Positions 35,111 through 49,258 of a stretch of 64,000 nt of DNA are shown here, piece after piece. Made by a program: the position numbers and the translations under genes. The stretch covers positions 15,275,201-15,339,200 of the forward strand of contig NC_084808.1 in assembly GCF_963583255.1 (NCBI RefSeq), read 5' to 3'. The number at the start of each line of letters is the position of its first letter. Positions within the stretch are counted from its first letter, which is position 1. Below the pieces are notes generated by a model. That model was not told the origin of the DNA. It saw nothing but the letters and a program-made list of their open reading frames with translations, and searched no databases. The DNA comes from Pyrus communis. Its lineage: Eukaryota > Streptophyta > Magnoliopsida > Rosales > Rosaceae.

Positions 35111-36805
35111 GTACAATAAAAAATAAATAAATAAAAGCAAGGTCGAAAGAGCTGAGACAACTGCAGGTTTCTGCAAATATTTCTCGAACCTTAATCGACA
35201 AAATGCTAACTAATATTTATGTGCTTACACCTTACAGTACCCAGATGAAAGGCAAAACACAGTTGACTCTTTAATGCACAAATTCTTTTATGGGATCACC
35301 ATGACGTATCTTTTTCATCCGATACGCCTCCATCTCCTCAAGAGTAACCTACAAAATGCATGTTGTGGTGTGAAGACATTTATCGAGAAGTCGCGACACT
35401 CAAGCAACTTCATACAAAGAAAAGAAACCTAACACTAAAAATAAGAATAGTAAACACAATTGAAGCATAATGAGTAATCATTTATACCTCATCGTCAGAT
35501 TTAACATTATATTTGCGTTTTCTTTCATCCTTCTCTTCCGCCCTTCTGTCATCCTCCTGGAAAAAAGACGTGCATAAATAAATAATCAATAATGTCTAGA
35601 AGCATAATGGGTAGTACGGTGATGATGTGAATTGAGCCATATCTTAAATTAAATATATAACGTGACATTAAAAGTAGTAAATTGAAAATGAAGCCCACGA
35701 AATGACCTTCTTAAGAGCATCATCAAGTTTTTTCTGGTCAAGGACCAAGTCATCGGGTGTGTTAGTTCACCACGTAGCAACCCTTTTTTCTTTTGTTGGA
35801 GCAGGTGCCTCTACAACAAACTTGAAGAATCAGTACAGTAGGGTAATCACAATAAACAATGCTGAAATCAACAAGAACAAATGAAATAAAGAAAATGCGG
35901 AAATCAACCACAATAAACGAAATCAAATGAAATTACTTCATATAGATAAAGCACTCTGGGTGAACAATAAAAACAAAGTTCTCAAACATTAAATAAATAA
36001 ATAAACAAAAATATAAGTGAAAGATACAAACCTTCAGAGGCTACTTTGCAGGCATTAATGTTCACCTTCATTAAGTCTGCTACTGCCTTGGCTGCCTCAA
36101 TTCCAGCTGCACCAGTGCAATAAATGTTCCGAATTGTTTACTTAGAACACTTGTATCCCCATTGGTGATCCTTCCACCATGATCCCCAAACACTTGTGTG
36201 GTTATTGATGTAAACATCCTCTTCATACTTACTTTTTGGAAGGGATGTCTCCTTCAAAGGAAAATCAGAAGAAAAAATTGTTAATTTCCTTCCGAGGAGT
36301 CTACACCAGACCAATTGGACTACTGGACCATAGATGATGTTCTAACAAACTAGCACTTGCTTTAATTTCCTTCAAAAACATTTGATGTCCAATAATATTT
36401 TAGTCACACATATTCACTGACAAAAATACTTATCTTGCATAAGAGCATAATCTTTCAGACCCTCCGGCAATCCCACACTAAGGTGTGAGAAAGAAACTGC
36501 CTAAATAGCTCCAAAATAATTTAGATCAATCATCCAGGAATCTAATTAGGATATTGACTAGCAACAACATATCAACATCAAACAATAAACTTTTAGCACG
36601 GTTCAGAAAGAAATGGAAGCCAATAAAATTGTTAATAAGACTTAATTTGTGTAAAAAGATTATAGATGCATAAGACATGCACACAAACACAATCCTCCCC
36701 CTTTTATTTTGCATACAGATAAATTAAGGGTAAAAAGATCTTTAACGAAAGGCAAGATATCAAAATGGAACTGATTTGAAAAAGAATTTAATATTATTTA
36801 TACCA

Positions 36806-37192
36806 TGATGCAGGAGGCAGGCCTAGGAGAAAACAATTTGAAAGCATTAATATGCTTTGGAATAACAAAGGTTTTGTATTTTAATTATTTGGGAATTTGT
36901 TAAGTTATTTTGGAAGTTGTAAGGGTGTTATAGAAACCTAAGGTTAATTAATTTGTAAACCCTTATAAATATTGTACTAGAAAGCCTTGAAGGGAGATTT
37001 GAATGAATTAAAATTGTATTTGCTTAATGCAATCAAAGTGAGTTGTTTCTCCTTCTAAAATCAAGCATTTGGCTTGGTCGTGTGAGCGAATCCACGATTA
37101 GCGACGTGAGCGAGCTCCGTTGCTCCTGGTTGAGTGATTCCCAAGTATCTATCCTCTGTTCTTTCTATTTATCTTTGGTCTTTCCTGCATCA
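36806..37192. mobile_element. Solo LTR (387 bp) inside the SLU7 pseudogene
   Basis: The sequence starts TGATGCAGGAGGCAGG and ends TTTCCTGCATCA, giving an extended terminal inverted repeat (TGATGCAGGA/TCCTGCATCA). A perfect 5 bp duplication, TACCA, lies at 36801-36805 and 37193-37197. An internal TTATAAATATTG is a possible TATA box in the + direction. There is no partner LTR nearby. Confidence 0.85.
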
Positions 37193-38634
37193 TACCATGC
37201 CCTTTACATCTCTACCAGCACGATCATATTCAACTTGTTTCTCAGACTGTCCCAGAATGAGCTCATTTGGAAGTTCTTCTTCAGTAGCAGCATTGACATA
37301 CTTCTCCATAATGGCGTCTTTCATTTACGACTTCAACTTCTCCTTAATGACCATATAGTTATTATACAATAATTCTGCTTGAGATAGAGCAACCTACATG
37401 TGAATGTCTTGCCCTTTTTCAAATGCCTCCCATGCATGAATATTGAGCTGCTTGAACTCTAGAGCTTGCCCACTTGCTCTATACTTGTTATCTCATTGTA
37501 AAATGGCAAGTTGGCAAATCAATTTTTTGTCACATTCACAGAATTAACAAAATAAATAAACAATATTCTAAGTTCGACAACTCACTCCATAAAACTTCTT
37601 ATTCGCGTCAGCATCAGGAGAGGATCTTCACGCATAGACCGAGTTTTGGGATCATAGTAAGCAGAATTGACATCAAGATTCAAATGATATTTAGTTGTGT
37701 CCTCCCGAATGCGCAAATATCCAAAACGAAGAGAATTCAAAATTAAACCCATGTGTGAATCATCTTTCAGGGGAATGCTAGACACAAAATAAAAATGTTT
37801 TATATTAAACAACACACAGACAATCAAGGAGATAGCAATACATGCTTGACAGTTCCAGTGCTTCCACCACTAGTCGTGCAAACACGCTTCTTGATGAAGT
37901 TGTTAATTGAAGAGAGAAGAAGAAATTAATTACAGAAAAAAAAGGAGAAGAAAATGGATGCTTCACTTTCTGCTAAATTCGCAAAGAGAAATTTCTCTCT
38001 CTATTCCTTCTCACACATTACACTGCAACGGTTAGTTATGCATAAGGATTCCTAGCATAACAAAACAAAAATGATCTCAGCCGCACATCTAGCTAAGTTC
38101 AAGGATCTTTCCACATGTCACTTAGACAGAATTACAATATGAGCCCTACACTTGGTGAAATTAACCAAAGTGGGTACACAACTAAACACAAGGCTTATTT
38201 ATCGTAAACTCATATTAGCTTAATGCTTATACACTAACACTTCCAGTTAAGCTTTGAGCTGATATAACTCCAAGCTTATCTTTGAGATAGGTGAACCTTT
38301 CCCTTGGTAAGGCTTCGGTAAAAATGTCTGCTACTTGCTCTTTGGTAAGACAATAGACTAAGTCAATAATTCCTTGCTGCAAGCCATCTTTGATAAAGTA
38401 ATACCTTCTATCAATGTGTTTTGTGCGCTGGTGAAACACTGGATTCTTGGTTATTGAGATTGCAGATGTATTGTCACATTCCAAATGAGTTGCTTCAATT
38501 TGTAATTCCCCAAAATCCTCCAGAACAAATCTAAGCTAGATAGCTTGAGTTGTAGCTTCTGATGCACTGATATACTATGCCTCTACAGTTGAGAGTGCAA
38601 CACAATTCTACTTAACAAATGCCCACGAGAAAAC

Positions 38635-39678
38635 TGTAGACATCGAAATTTCGGTGAAATGAATGTTAACCAATAATTAAAATTTCAACGCTCACGTGTC
38701 ACATAAATTTTACATGTAGCGTGTGACTCAACGAAAAATCGAAATAAATTGGAAAGGTCATCAAATAGGACACGTGTCAATATCTGGCAGAAATGATTTA
38801 TTTCATCTGATTATTTAAATCCAAAAAATCAAGTTTTGGAATTCTATAAATAGGAGGCCAAGGCATTCATTTCAAGGGAGGAAAAAGAAGAAGAGAAGGA
38901 GGAAGAAGAGAAAGAAAGAAGGGAATTCACATCACACCAAAACCTTGAAGCCTTGAAACTCTAAAGCTCTCAAGCAAATCCCGAAGGATCAAGAAAACAC
39001 TCTTCGTTCTTCGTCAAACCCTCCTTCAAGGTCAAGCCCCAACGGCCCTTGAAGAACTTCCACCGACTCAAGATCAAGCCCCGACGGCCCTTGAAGAGAA
39101 GTGTTCATCATCCGTTCATCCTAAGATCAAGCCCCAACGGCCCTTTGGATCAACAACCTCAAGACATCTGTTCATTCTGCAAGATCAAGCCCCGACGCCC
39201 CTTGAAGAGAAGTGTTCATCATTCATCATCCGTTCATCCTAAGATCAAGCCCCAACGGCCCTTTGGATCAACAACCTCAACAAATCCACACATACACTCA
39301 GTCTTCAAGATTAGGCCCAAAAGCCCTTGAAGATCCGTTCATCCATCAACCTTCAAGATCAAGCCCCGACGGCCCCTTGAAGAAATCCAGACACCCAGTC
39401 TTCAAGATTAGGCCCAAAAGCCCTTGAAGATCCGCTCATCCATCAACCTTCAAGATCAAGCCCAAAAGCCCTTGAAGATCCGTTCATCAACTGTTCATCC
39501 CTAGATCAAGCCCCGACGGCCCTTTGGATCAACAGCTCATCCACAAACCTACACCCTACGAAGATAGAATCAGAGGATCAAATTACAAAGAGATTGTAAC
39601 CCCAAAATCATTAAACACAAAAATATATTTTGTACGCGTTATTCTTGTCTCTTGTTGCAGGAACTTTTCGTGTTCACA
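38635..39678 (+). mobile_element. Solo LTR (1044 bp) nested in the Tnt1-like Copia
   Basis: Starts TGTAGACATCGAAATTTCGG and ends TTTTCGTGTTCACA. A perfect 5 bp duplication, AAAAC, lies at 38630-38634 and 39679-39683. A TATA box (TTCTATAAATAGG, about 38850) sets the + orientation. The 3' half is a tandem array described separately. Confidence 0.85.
38990..39540. repeat. Tandem array of AGATCAAGCCCCGACGGCCC units
   Basis: About ten copies of AGATCAAGCCCCRACGGCCC, or of its variant AGATTAGGCCCAAAAGCCC, are spaced 45-65 bp apart. Many copies are bounded by complementary arms: CTTCAAG before and CTTGAAG after. Others end with CTTTGGATCAAC. The intervening sequence is on the theme GTTCATCATCCGTTCATCC. 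Confidence 0.8.
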
Positions 39679-42600
39679 AAAACTCCACTTCCAAATGAGA
39701 ATGCATAGCCATATATGATTTTGCTATAATCAATGGAACCTCCCCAGTCACTATCACAATATCCAATTAGCATTGCATCATTTCCTTTTACTTCAGTCAG
39801 TAATCCAGTGTCCCTTTGACATGTCTAAGAACTCTCTTGGTTATCCCATAGTGTTTATTTGTGGGACAATGCATGTATCTAGCTAGTAAGCTAGCTGCAT
39901 ACATCACATATAGCCTTGTTGTAGTGAGGTATAATAAGCTGCCCAAAATCTTCCTATATTGCTCTTCATTTGTTGCACCATTTCCATCATCCTTGCTTAA
40001 TTTTTCAATGGCAACAAGAGGGATGAAGATAGATTTGCACTCTTTCAAGCCAAATTTATCCAACAAGGAAGAAACATGCTTTGATGAATGAAAATGCTTG
40101 AGTCAGTTTGTATCACTCCCATTCCTAGGAAATGATGAAGGAGTCCTAAATCTGTCATTTCATATTTCACCTTCATATCTTTTTTAAATTCATTCAACAT
40201 CTCTTCATTGCTTCTAGTATATACTATGTCATCTACATAGATAAACACAATTAGGATATCTTTATCTCCCTTTCTCTTAGTATAGAGAGTTGCTTCACTC
40301 AAGCTTTTCTCAAATCCACACTAAGCAAAGTAGTTGTCAATCTCCCCACACCAGGCTCTAGGTGCTTATTTTAGTCCATAAAAAGCCTTGTGCAATCTGT
40401 AAACCTTGTCTTCCTTGCCATCAATTACAAATCCCTCAGGTTGGTCAACATACACCTATTCCTGCAATTTTCCATTCAAAAAAGCAGATTTAACATCTAG
40501 TTGGTACATCTTCTAGCTTCTTTGTGCAGCAAGGGCAATTAATGTTCTAATTGTATGTAGTCTAGCAACTGGAGCAAATTTCTCATTATAATCAATTCCT
40601 GGTTTCTGCACATACCTCTTAGCAACCAATCTTGCCTTGTTCTTTTGCACTGAACCATCCAAATTCAGTTTGGTTTTGAATACCCATTTAACTCCAATGA
40701 CTTGTTTATCAACTAGTCTATCTACAAGCTCCCAAGTCTCATTCTTCTTAATCATTAATAATTTTTCTTCCATTGCCTTTATCGAGGACTTATCTTGTGC
40801 AACTTCTTCATATTTCTTAGGCTTCACAATGCAAGGATTGCACTGACCTAGAATATCACTTACATTCCTCCATTTCACTGGAGTATGATCATAAGACTGT
40901 GAAATCTTTCTAGACTCATGAGTAACACTTTCTTGTTCTTCAGTGCTTGAAAAAGTACTAGAACTGGAGGGACTTTCTTCAACCTCACTCAATCTATGTG
41001 AACTCACACCAATCACATTCTCAAATTGATTTGGAATATAGGTCACAACAACAGAATTCTCTGAGTTTTCCTTCCAATTCCAGGACATGGTTTCATAAAA
41101 AATTACATCTTTGGACAAAATCAACTTCTTAGTGCATGGATCAAATATTATGTACCCCTTCTCACATGTTGCATATCCCACAAACACACCTTTGTCACTC
41201 TTTGCATCAAGCTTTTGTCTTATCTCAGTTGGTATATGCACATAATAGAGTGATCCAAACACTTTTAAATGTCCAATACTTGGTTTTCTGCTACTGTAGG
41301 CCTCAAATGGAGTTAAATTGCCAAGAGCTTTTGTAGGTAACCTATTTAGAATGTGAACAACTGTATGTATAGCTTCAGCCCATAGGAAATATGGCATGCT
41401 TTTATCATGAAGCATTGCCTTGGTTATCTCTACAAATGTTCTATTCTTTCTCTCCACTACTTCATTCTGCTATGGAGCATAGGCCATAGATAGCTCCCTT
41501 TGAATTCCTTAAGTTTCTAAGAACCTATCGAACTCATTTGACACAAACTCACCCATTTTGTCACTCCTTAGACACTTCACTTTGAAACCACACTGTAATT
41601 CCACCATTGCTTTGAACTTTTTTAAGCAAGTTAAGGCCTCAAATTTGTGTCATAGGAAATAAACCCATGACATCCTTGTGTGATCATTAATAAGAAGCAT
41701 AAAATATTTGTTCCCAGCAATTGATTCATTTTGCATGGGACCACACAAGTTAATGTGTATTAGCTCCAGTGGACTACTTGCTCTCCAAGCTTGCTCTTTT
41801 GGAAACCAATCTCGATGTTGTTTTCCTAACTAGCATCATTCACATACACCATCAACATCTTCGAGATGTGGAAGACCATGCACCATATCATTCTCTCTAA
41901 GCTGCTTAAGGCTCTTGAGATTAAGATGACCTAGCCTTTTATGCCAAGTCCAGGTACAAGGAGTGATACTTGTCTTTAACACAATCTGATCATTATGCAT
42001 CAAAGATAGATGGTAACATCTATTCTCTTTCATTCTCACTTTTATAACCAAATTATCAATTGATGGTCCATCAAAACACTACACACTTTTCCTCCAAATA
42101 GCAAGTAATATCCATGCTCATCCATCTGACCAACACTTAGTAAGTTCTCTTTCAACCCTGGTAAATACATCACTTCTCTGATATATTTCCTGCCTTTGGT
42201 TGTATCAATCACAAGAGATCTCATTCCTGCCACATTAACTAGATCACCAATTGGCATTTGCACTTTTCTTGCTACATTGGTTCTCACATTAACAAGAATA
42301 TTGACATTTCCTGTCATATGGTTGATGCATCCACTGTCAATATACCAACTTCCATTCACCTTTGCTTCAGTAGTTGCACAGTTAGCATATAATAGATTAC
42401 CAGATACCCTCATTTGATTTGCACAGTTAGCCTTTTGAAAAACCTTACCCACAGTGCACTCCTTAGCCCAATGTCCAAATTTATCACATTTGTGACATTT
42501 GGATTTTCCCTTATATCTGCACTCACCAAAGTGAAACTTTGAGCATACTTTGCACTGAAGTTTTGTCACTTCTTGATTCATGGAGAATGAAGAGTTTGCA

Positions 42601-44861
42601 TTCTGTGCATGACCCATAAATGACCTTTGCTGAAACTTAGGCTTTGAATCCCACTTCCTGCCTTTTGCATTCTAGTTCTTTTGAGATTTAAACCTATTGG
42701 GTTGAGAGTTACCCTTATTCTGTTGCCCCTTCGAACTCACAGAGAATGAGGCAAATGCCTTATCAATAGCGTCAACAGTGTGCAAATCAAAACGTTATTC
42801 CTGGCTTTTAAGGATTGCTAGAACCTCATGTAATTCAACAGTCTCTATACATTTTGTATTCTCAATCACAAGGCAAATGGGATTATAGGGTTTGCTAAGA
42901 CTAATTAAAACCTTTTGCACAAGTCTTTCATTAGATAACACTTCACCAAACGTCTTCATCTGGTTAATCATTTCATTCAAACGTGTAAGATACCTGGATA
43001 ATGATTCATCATCACGCATTCTAATATACTTAAATTCATGTCGAAGATTTGGGAGTTTAACCGACCATACCTGATCACCACCATGGTATTCTCCATATAG
43101 CATATCCCATGCCATCTTCGCTGAATCAGCGTTTGCAATTTGAGGGAAATGTGATCCGAGACTACACTCTGGATAATACCCAGAGCTTTTGCATCTTGCA
43201 TATGTGCAGCCACTGTTTTCTCATCGCCTTCCTCTTCTGAGCTTTCTTCAACCTTCTTATTCTTCTTCGAATCTGAGGTAGTAAGCCATTTTTCAACTAA
43301 TTTCCATAACCCATGAGATTTGAAGATCGTCACCATCTTGATTCTCCAAAACTCGTAGTTCTCACTAGAGAAGATCAGAGTTCTCACCTCAGAACTTCCA
43401 GATCCAGCCATCTTTTAGCTTAGATGGTACGAACACAAATCGAAATCGGATTCTATGGAGTTTCGACGATTTCATGTGAACCAGAACGAGCTTGAATGCA
43501 GCTCCATTGCTTCAACGTCGATGACGTTAGCTTCACAGTTTAAGCCCAGATCTCAAATGATCGAACTTGGCTCTGAGGCCATGATGAAGTTTGATTTAGT
43601 GTGTGTTAATTGAACAGAGAAGAAGAAATTAATTACAGAAAAAACGAGAAGAAAATGGATGCTTCACTCTGCTAAAATCGCAGAGAGAATGTTTCTCTCT
43701 CTCTATTCCTTCTCACACATTACACTGCATAACGGTTAGTTATGCATAAGGATTCCCACCATTACAAAACAAAAATGATCTCAGCCACACATCTAGATAC
43801 ATTCAAGGATCCTTCCGCATGTCACTTACAATATGAGCCCTACATTTGGTGAAATTAACCAAAGTGGATACACAACTAAATACAAGGCTTATTTATCCTA
43901 AACTCAGCTTAGCTCAATGCTTATACACTAACACTTCTCAACCTTTGCAAAATCCATCTGTTTGCTTTCGTCAACCTTGGCCTCATCTACCTTCTGAGCA
44001 TCGTCATCCTAATCATCTTCACTAATCTCCCCTTCCCCAATCAGCTTATTATTTTTCTCCTCCAACTTTTTATCTGCAGCTCCTTCAGGTACTTCCTTCT
44101 AGCTTCGTACGTCTCAGTGATACGAGCATAAGTTGCTGCATCAAAACCATAATACAATTCTCTCGAAACAAATACAAAGGTGAAATCAAACAATTCACTC
44201 CAATATTGGTATATGATGTTGTTGTCCATAAATTTATGCATAACTTACGCGAATTTGCAGTAGTACATTATAAATGGTTAGAGTAATTGTACTTGATAAC
44301 TTACGCGAATTTACGGTAGTACATTATAAATAGTTAGTCGTTACATTAACAAAGGGGGATCAATTTCATTCCCCAATTATTGTGCAGAAGTACATATCTG
44401 AAATACCATTAATCACTCTCACCCTTACTCACACTATGCAAACAAAATGTCGATAACTTAATCCATCTTCTTCCCATTATATCGCGTTTAAATTTATCCC
44501 AAAATTAAAAAAATAATCCAATAAATTTTAATTTTCAATAGATGGGTTAATTTTCATGATTATTCAAAAACTCAGACCAATCTTCCCAAAAATTAAAAAT
44601 CCCCCAAAAAACTACGCATATTTTGATGATTCACTCTAGAAACGCAAAAGAAAGGAATTTTCTTCAAAATTTAAGCCGTCGTTTGTTCCTTGTTCTTCAA
44701 GATTCTAAAATAGTTAGCGACAAACAAAACCCAGTAATAATTTGGATTTGAAAGGCGGGAGACTCGAGAACTGGGGAGGCGACGATATCTCAAAGTCTGA
44801 AACTTTACCTGATGCAGTAGTCATGAATGAGATTGAATGCAGGAAGAGCAGCGCCAAAGGA

Positions 44862-45642
44862 GCGGAGAATGTTCTTGAAAAATAGAGGAACACCGAAAGC
44901 GATTATTTCATATGACGGGGTATTTATATGGGGAACTATTTGATGATCTTAGAGTTGTGATTGGGCCGCTTATCCGAAAAAAAAAAAAAATACATTTGGA
45001 ACTTTAACGATCTAGTTGGTGACTTCGTCATGATATGTCTATCATTTTGGCCGAAAAGCTTTTGGTATTTTTCTTAGGCTGTGCCAAAAAAGCATTCAAA
45101 CTGATCGAGTCAAGTGAACTAGAGTGGTTTCATGCGGTTTTTACACACAAATTAAGTAAGGTTTACTTTCATGCTTTAAGGCATAAACATGTTTCAAAGA
45201 ATAAATGTTGAAAGAACATGTAACCAAAGATGACAACGAAAAAATAACAGGTCATTAGCAAATTCCGCAGGTTTAAAAAAAACCACAAGATGGTTTAACT
45301 AGTCAACAGTACGTTAATTATTCGTAATACATAGACATTAATTTTTTAATGAATCTTGTGTCATGTTATCGAAATTTGAGATCTGACAACATAAGTATGT
45401 AACTTGAATTTTACTGGTTAATACAAACATGCTTTTCTCTTAACTAGTTAGCAATGAGTTTACTTGGTGTGAATTAAATAGCTAATGCCTAATTCAGTAT
45501 TAATTTTTCATACGTGTTGTGCATGTAATTAAAATTCATAGTCTGACAAAATAAGTATATAACGAGACATAAATCTAGCAAAAAGTAAAATTAATTATTA
45601 TGCATATTTTTTATATTTTATAGGGAAGAAAATGTTTACTTT
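44862..45642. other. Intergenic AT-rich DNA upstream of the SLU7 pseudogene
   Basis: On the minus strand a TATA-like CCATATAAATACCCC at about 44930-44916 lies upstream of the putative old first exon (ATG at about 44824) and may be the former SLU7 promoter. The remainder is AT-rich with no recognised feature. Confidence 0.4.
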
Positions 45643-46654
<1,012 letters not shown>

Positions 46655-46662
<8 letters not shown>

Positions 46663-46722
46663 GTTAATCATGTTTGGTACAAAATTAGTTGTTTGATTAA
46701 TCATGTTTGGTACAAAATTAGT
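46655..46722. repeat. Two direct copies of a ~34 bp unit
   Basis: TTTGGTTAATCATGTTTGGT and its continuation ACAAAATTAG occur twice in immediate succession. Confidence 0.75.
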
Positions 46723-47152
46723 GGACATTGAGATTCAAGCAATGGTTTAGGATTTAGGAGTTAGGGATTGGGGCAAGGTGAGAAAGGAAATGAAAATGCA
46801 GGGGAGAAAGTTATTCTCACTCATCTATCTCATTGGCTTGTTGGTGTACTCTCTACCCACGTGGCAACTTCAGCTTAAACAAGACCCATTGGTTTATAAA
46901 CTTTAAAAACTACGCAGGGATCATGACGATTGGTAGTTAGGACACACATCACGAGACCGAATCTAAACGGAATATCCCTCCTCCGCCTCTTCCGCATCAC
47001 GCACCTTACCACCACGTCCTCTCCGAGTCACTGGCTTGACGCCGAAACATGCCGCCGTCAAAGCGTCCACTTAACTTCAAAACGCGGTCGTTTCGAGCTA
47101 TCCCCTCTTAGCTATCGCATCTCCTTGGCAACATAAATTCCATGCATATAAG
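46663..47152 (+). promoter_or_regulatory. Displaced upstream promoter region of the malate dehydrogenase gene
   Basis: If the hAT element is mentally removed, this stretch joins directly to the CATATAAG motif and 5' leader of the malate dehydrogenase gene. It contains a G-box (CCACGTGG, centred at about 46860). The first copy of the TATA-like CATATAAG is at 47145-47152. No coding region is recognised. That it once acted as the promoter is inferred from position. Confidence 0.55.
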
Positions 47153-48737
47153 TAGGGCTGGAAAAAAATCCCAAAAATCCCAAACCAAACCGAAAAAATC
47201 CCGATCCCAAACCAAAAAAATCCCAAACCAAAATTCCCGAAAATTTCGGTATGTCATCCCGAACCAAACCGAAATTTTCGGTATGGGATTCGGTATTACA
47301 TCTCCATTTTTTCGGTATTCCCATACCGAATAGAAATAAATATTATATATATATATATATTATTTTTTAATTATAAGAGAATTATTTCAACCGTTCATTG
47401 TTTTAGATTTAATCTGTGCCGTTCATTTGTTTTTAGGTTAGATCCCATTCCCATTTCAATTTCACTTCCGTAGGTTGAAGTTGAACTTGAAACGCAGCCA
47501 TCCATGAGCCACCAGCTTTCCTTCACCAGAAATCAGTGAATCACCACCACCCAGCTTCACAAATCAACACCCAGCCACCGGCGCCACGCCAAAGCATCCT
47601 TCACGAATCGTCTCCGACACGAATCGCTGGACAGAACTCTCCAGCCTTCCTTCACGATTCCTTCACGAATCGTCTCCGACACGGCGACACTTGCGAGTTG
47701 CGATCTCTCTCTCTCTCGGGCAATTTTCCCTCACAGACAGAACTCTCAATCTAGCACTGAGTCTGAGTCTCACTCTCACCCAAATTAGGTAATTAATTTA
47801 TGCCGTTAGCACTGAGTCTGAGTCTCACTCTCTCTCTAGTTTTACTGACCCTTCAAAGTTTTCCAGTGACTTCCCGATTTTTAAGATTTTTAAGACGCTT
47901 TTTTATGCCAGTTTTTGTTTTTCCATGTTTTATAGGAAATATAAGCATTACTGGAGGGGACACGATTGACTAGAGGTCCGCCAAAGCAACTACGAAGTGA
48001 GACAAACAAAGGTAAAAAACAGCAGATATAACTACAACCTAGAAATCCCCACAAAGTGCAGAGACCAACCAGTCCAACCTGAAAACTAAAAAACTGAAAA
48101 ATCCAGATTATACCAAGGGGAAAATCCGTAAAAGTTTTAGACATAAGGTGCTTTCTAGTTTCTACTAAGATGTTAGATTTTGAAAGGAATAATTAGAGAG
48201 CCTAGGGTAGCAGATAAATTATGGTTTGACCGTTTGAGGGCTTTTGGCTTGTTGTCAGAGTAGAATAATTACGAAACAAGACTGTTCGTATAAATATTCT
48301 TGTATTTATTGTTTGTATGGGATGATGAATCCGTCCTTTGGAGATTACATTTCTTTGGATCAACTTATATCTACGAACTACTATATTTCTTGTGGTACAT
48401 CACTTGTCCAGCCTGTGGTCTTGTTTCTGTTTCTACTGTGCATGGTATACCTTGTTTCAGTGACTAATAAGTGGTTCACTTGATTACCAATCACTAATAA
48501 ACAAAAATTCTTGTGCTTTTTAATCTCCAAATACCAGCACGAGTGGAAGGTATATTTCATTGATATCATAATGGGGTCAAACATAAATAGTAAGACCGTT
48601 TCCACAACTTTTGTGGGTTATTTGTTGTTATTGTAACTTTTACCTTGTGTCAATTTGTGGATTGTCTGTTGTAACTTTTTACATGGATGATGAATCTATG
48701 ATCTATCCATTTGGAGTTTATATTCTTTTGGATCAAC

Positions 48738-48962
48738 TTATACATTTGGAGTTAATAACTTATACATTTCTGAATCTGAAATAGATTTAATCTGTGCAGC
48801 AGCGTCGACCTCAGACTCGTCACAAGGTTCTTCACATAAATCAGCTCTCACGCTTCTGTAAACGGTGTAGTGCCCACTTCCAGCTCTTCCAAAGTGCTCC
48901 ACAATGGCAACAAGACGGTAGAGGCAAGTACTTGAAGGAACCACTTTGCAACTCTCAGTCAA
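48738..48962 (-). pseudogene. Captured exon of a ubiquitin-specific protease (UBP27-like)
   Basis: On the minus strand a splice acceptor (TATTGCAG, ending at 48963) opens a frame giving LTESCKVVPSSTCLYRLVAI, VEHFGRAGSGHYTVYRSVRA and ending near KSISDSEMYKLL. The GSGHYTVYR block is the catalytic-histidine box of USP-type deubiquitinases, and the surroundings resemble plant UBP27. The catalytic-cysteine box and the rest of the protease are absent, so it is an exon-sized piece. It lies inside the hAT-type element and runs opposite to the SCAMP exons. Confidence 0.75.
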
Positions 48963-49258
48963 CTGCAATAGGTATGCACACATTAATAATCAACCTAAAA
49001 GCTTTTACTCATCAAACGCCACAAAAAAGATCTAAAAAATGAAAAACAAATACAAGTTTTAGATGCAAAAAATGTTCTTTTATAAGGAAAAGCAAACACA
49101 AATTATTTTCAAATCAATCTATATACAAGTACAAGTTGTATGATGTCACTGTTATCTATGTGGATGGAAATGTAATGTGTTGTTTTTATTTGTTAAACTG
49201 AACCCGGTAATATCATGCACTGCTGACTGTGTTGAGGTGTATTTTTTCCAACTTGCAG

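Larger units (their letters stand above)
38227..43411 (-). pseudogene. Copia gag-pol polyprotein of the Tnt1-like element, broken
   Basis: The minus-strand reading frame begins at ATG 43411 (MAGSGSSEVRTLIFSSENYE). Blocks in order are: gag (43411-42795, with a frame change near 43150), a CCHC zinc knuckle (CHKCDKFGHWAKEC, about 42510-42469), protease (WYIDSGCINHMTG, about 42345), the pre-integrase region (HKRLGHLNLKSLKQL, about 41935), the integrase C-terminal half and the start of reverse transcriptase (41457-40513, with GVKWVFKTKLNLDGS), the RT YVDD block (about 40240), a later RT part (40066-39797) and RNase H (38484-38227, CDNTSAISITKNPVFHQRTK). Several stops and frameshifts and the nested LTR separate these blocks, so no functional polyprotein remains. 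Confidence 0.85.
37892..43933 (-). mobile_element. Tnt1-like Ty1/Copia retrotransposon, degenerate, with nested solo LTR
   Basis: The LTRs at 37892-38239 (348 bp) and 43582-43933 (352 bp) have TG...CA ends (TGATGAAGT... and ...CACTAACA on the + strand). A perfect duplication, CTTCT, lies at 37887-37891 and 43934-43938. On the minus strand the primer-binding site follows the 5' LTR at 43581 and reads TGGCCTCAGAGCC-like, related to the initiator-Met site. The LTRs differ by several substitutions and indels, so the insertion is not recent. It sits in a SLU7 exon and is itself interrupted by a solo LTR at 38635-39678. Confidence 0.9.
35271..44852 (-). pseudogene. SLU7: SLU7-like pre-mRNA splicing factor pseudogene, split by transposons
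   Basis: SLU7 acts in the second step of pre-mRNA splicing. On the minus strand, exon-like blocks in order give YGFDAATYARITETYEARRK (about 44150-44070), VDEAKVDESKQMDFAKVE (to 43939), TTSGGSTGT (about 37870), [20 protein letters not shown] with [11 protein letters not shown] (about 37715-37600), ALEFKQLNIHAWEAFEKGQD with GQSEKQVEYDRAGR (about 37475-37200), [20 protein letters not shown] (about 36225-36170), IYCTGAAGIEAAKAVADLMK (36032-36135), PDDLVLDQKKLDDALKK (35707-35810), a 35488-35556 exon, and the terminal EEMEAYRMKKI exon (35271-35348, stop at 35271). Introns keep GT-AG edges. Breaks include TGA after VATW, TAA after YKCSK, stops near 44007 and in the HAWEAF exon, frameshifts after MREDPL and KELQ, two transposon insertions, and loss of the zinc-knuckle exons. 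A short MTTAS start near 44830 may be the old first exon. Confidence 0.85.

Noticed and set aside
36200..37600. Treating SLU7 exon blocks as a functional gene
   Set aside because: Premature stops in several exons, frameshifts, missing zinc-knuckle exons and insertions cannot be removed by splicing alone.
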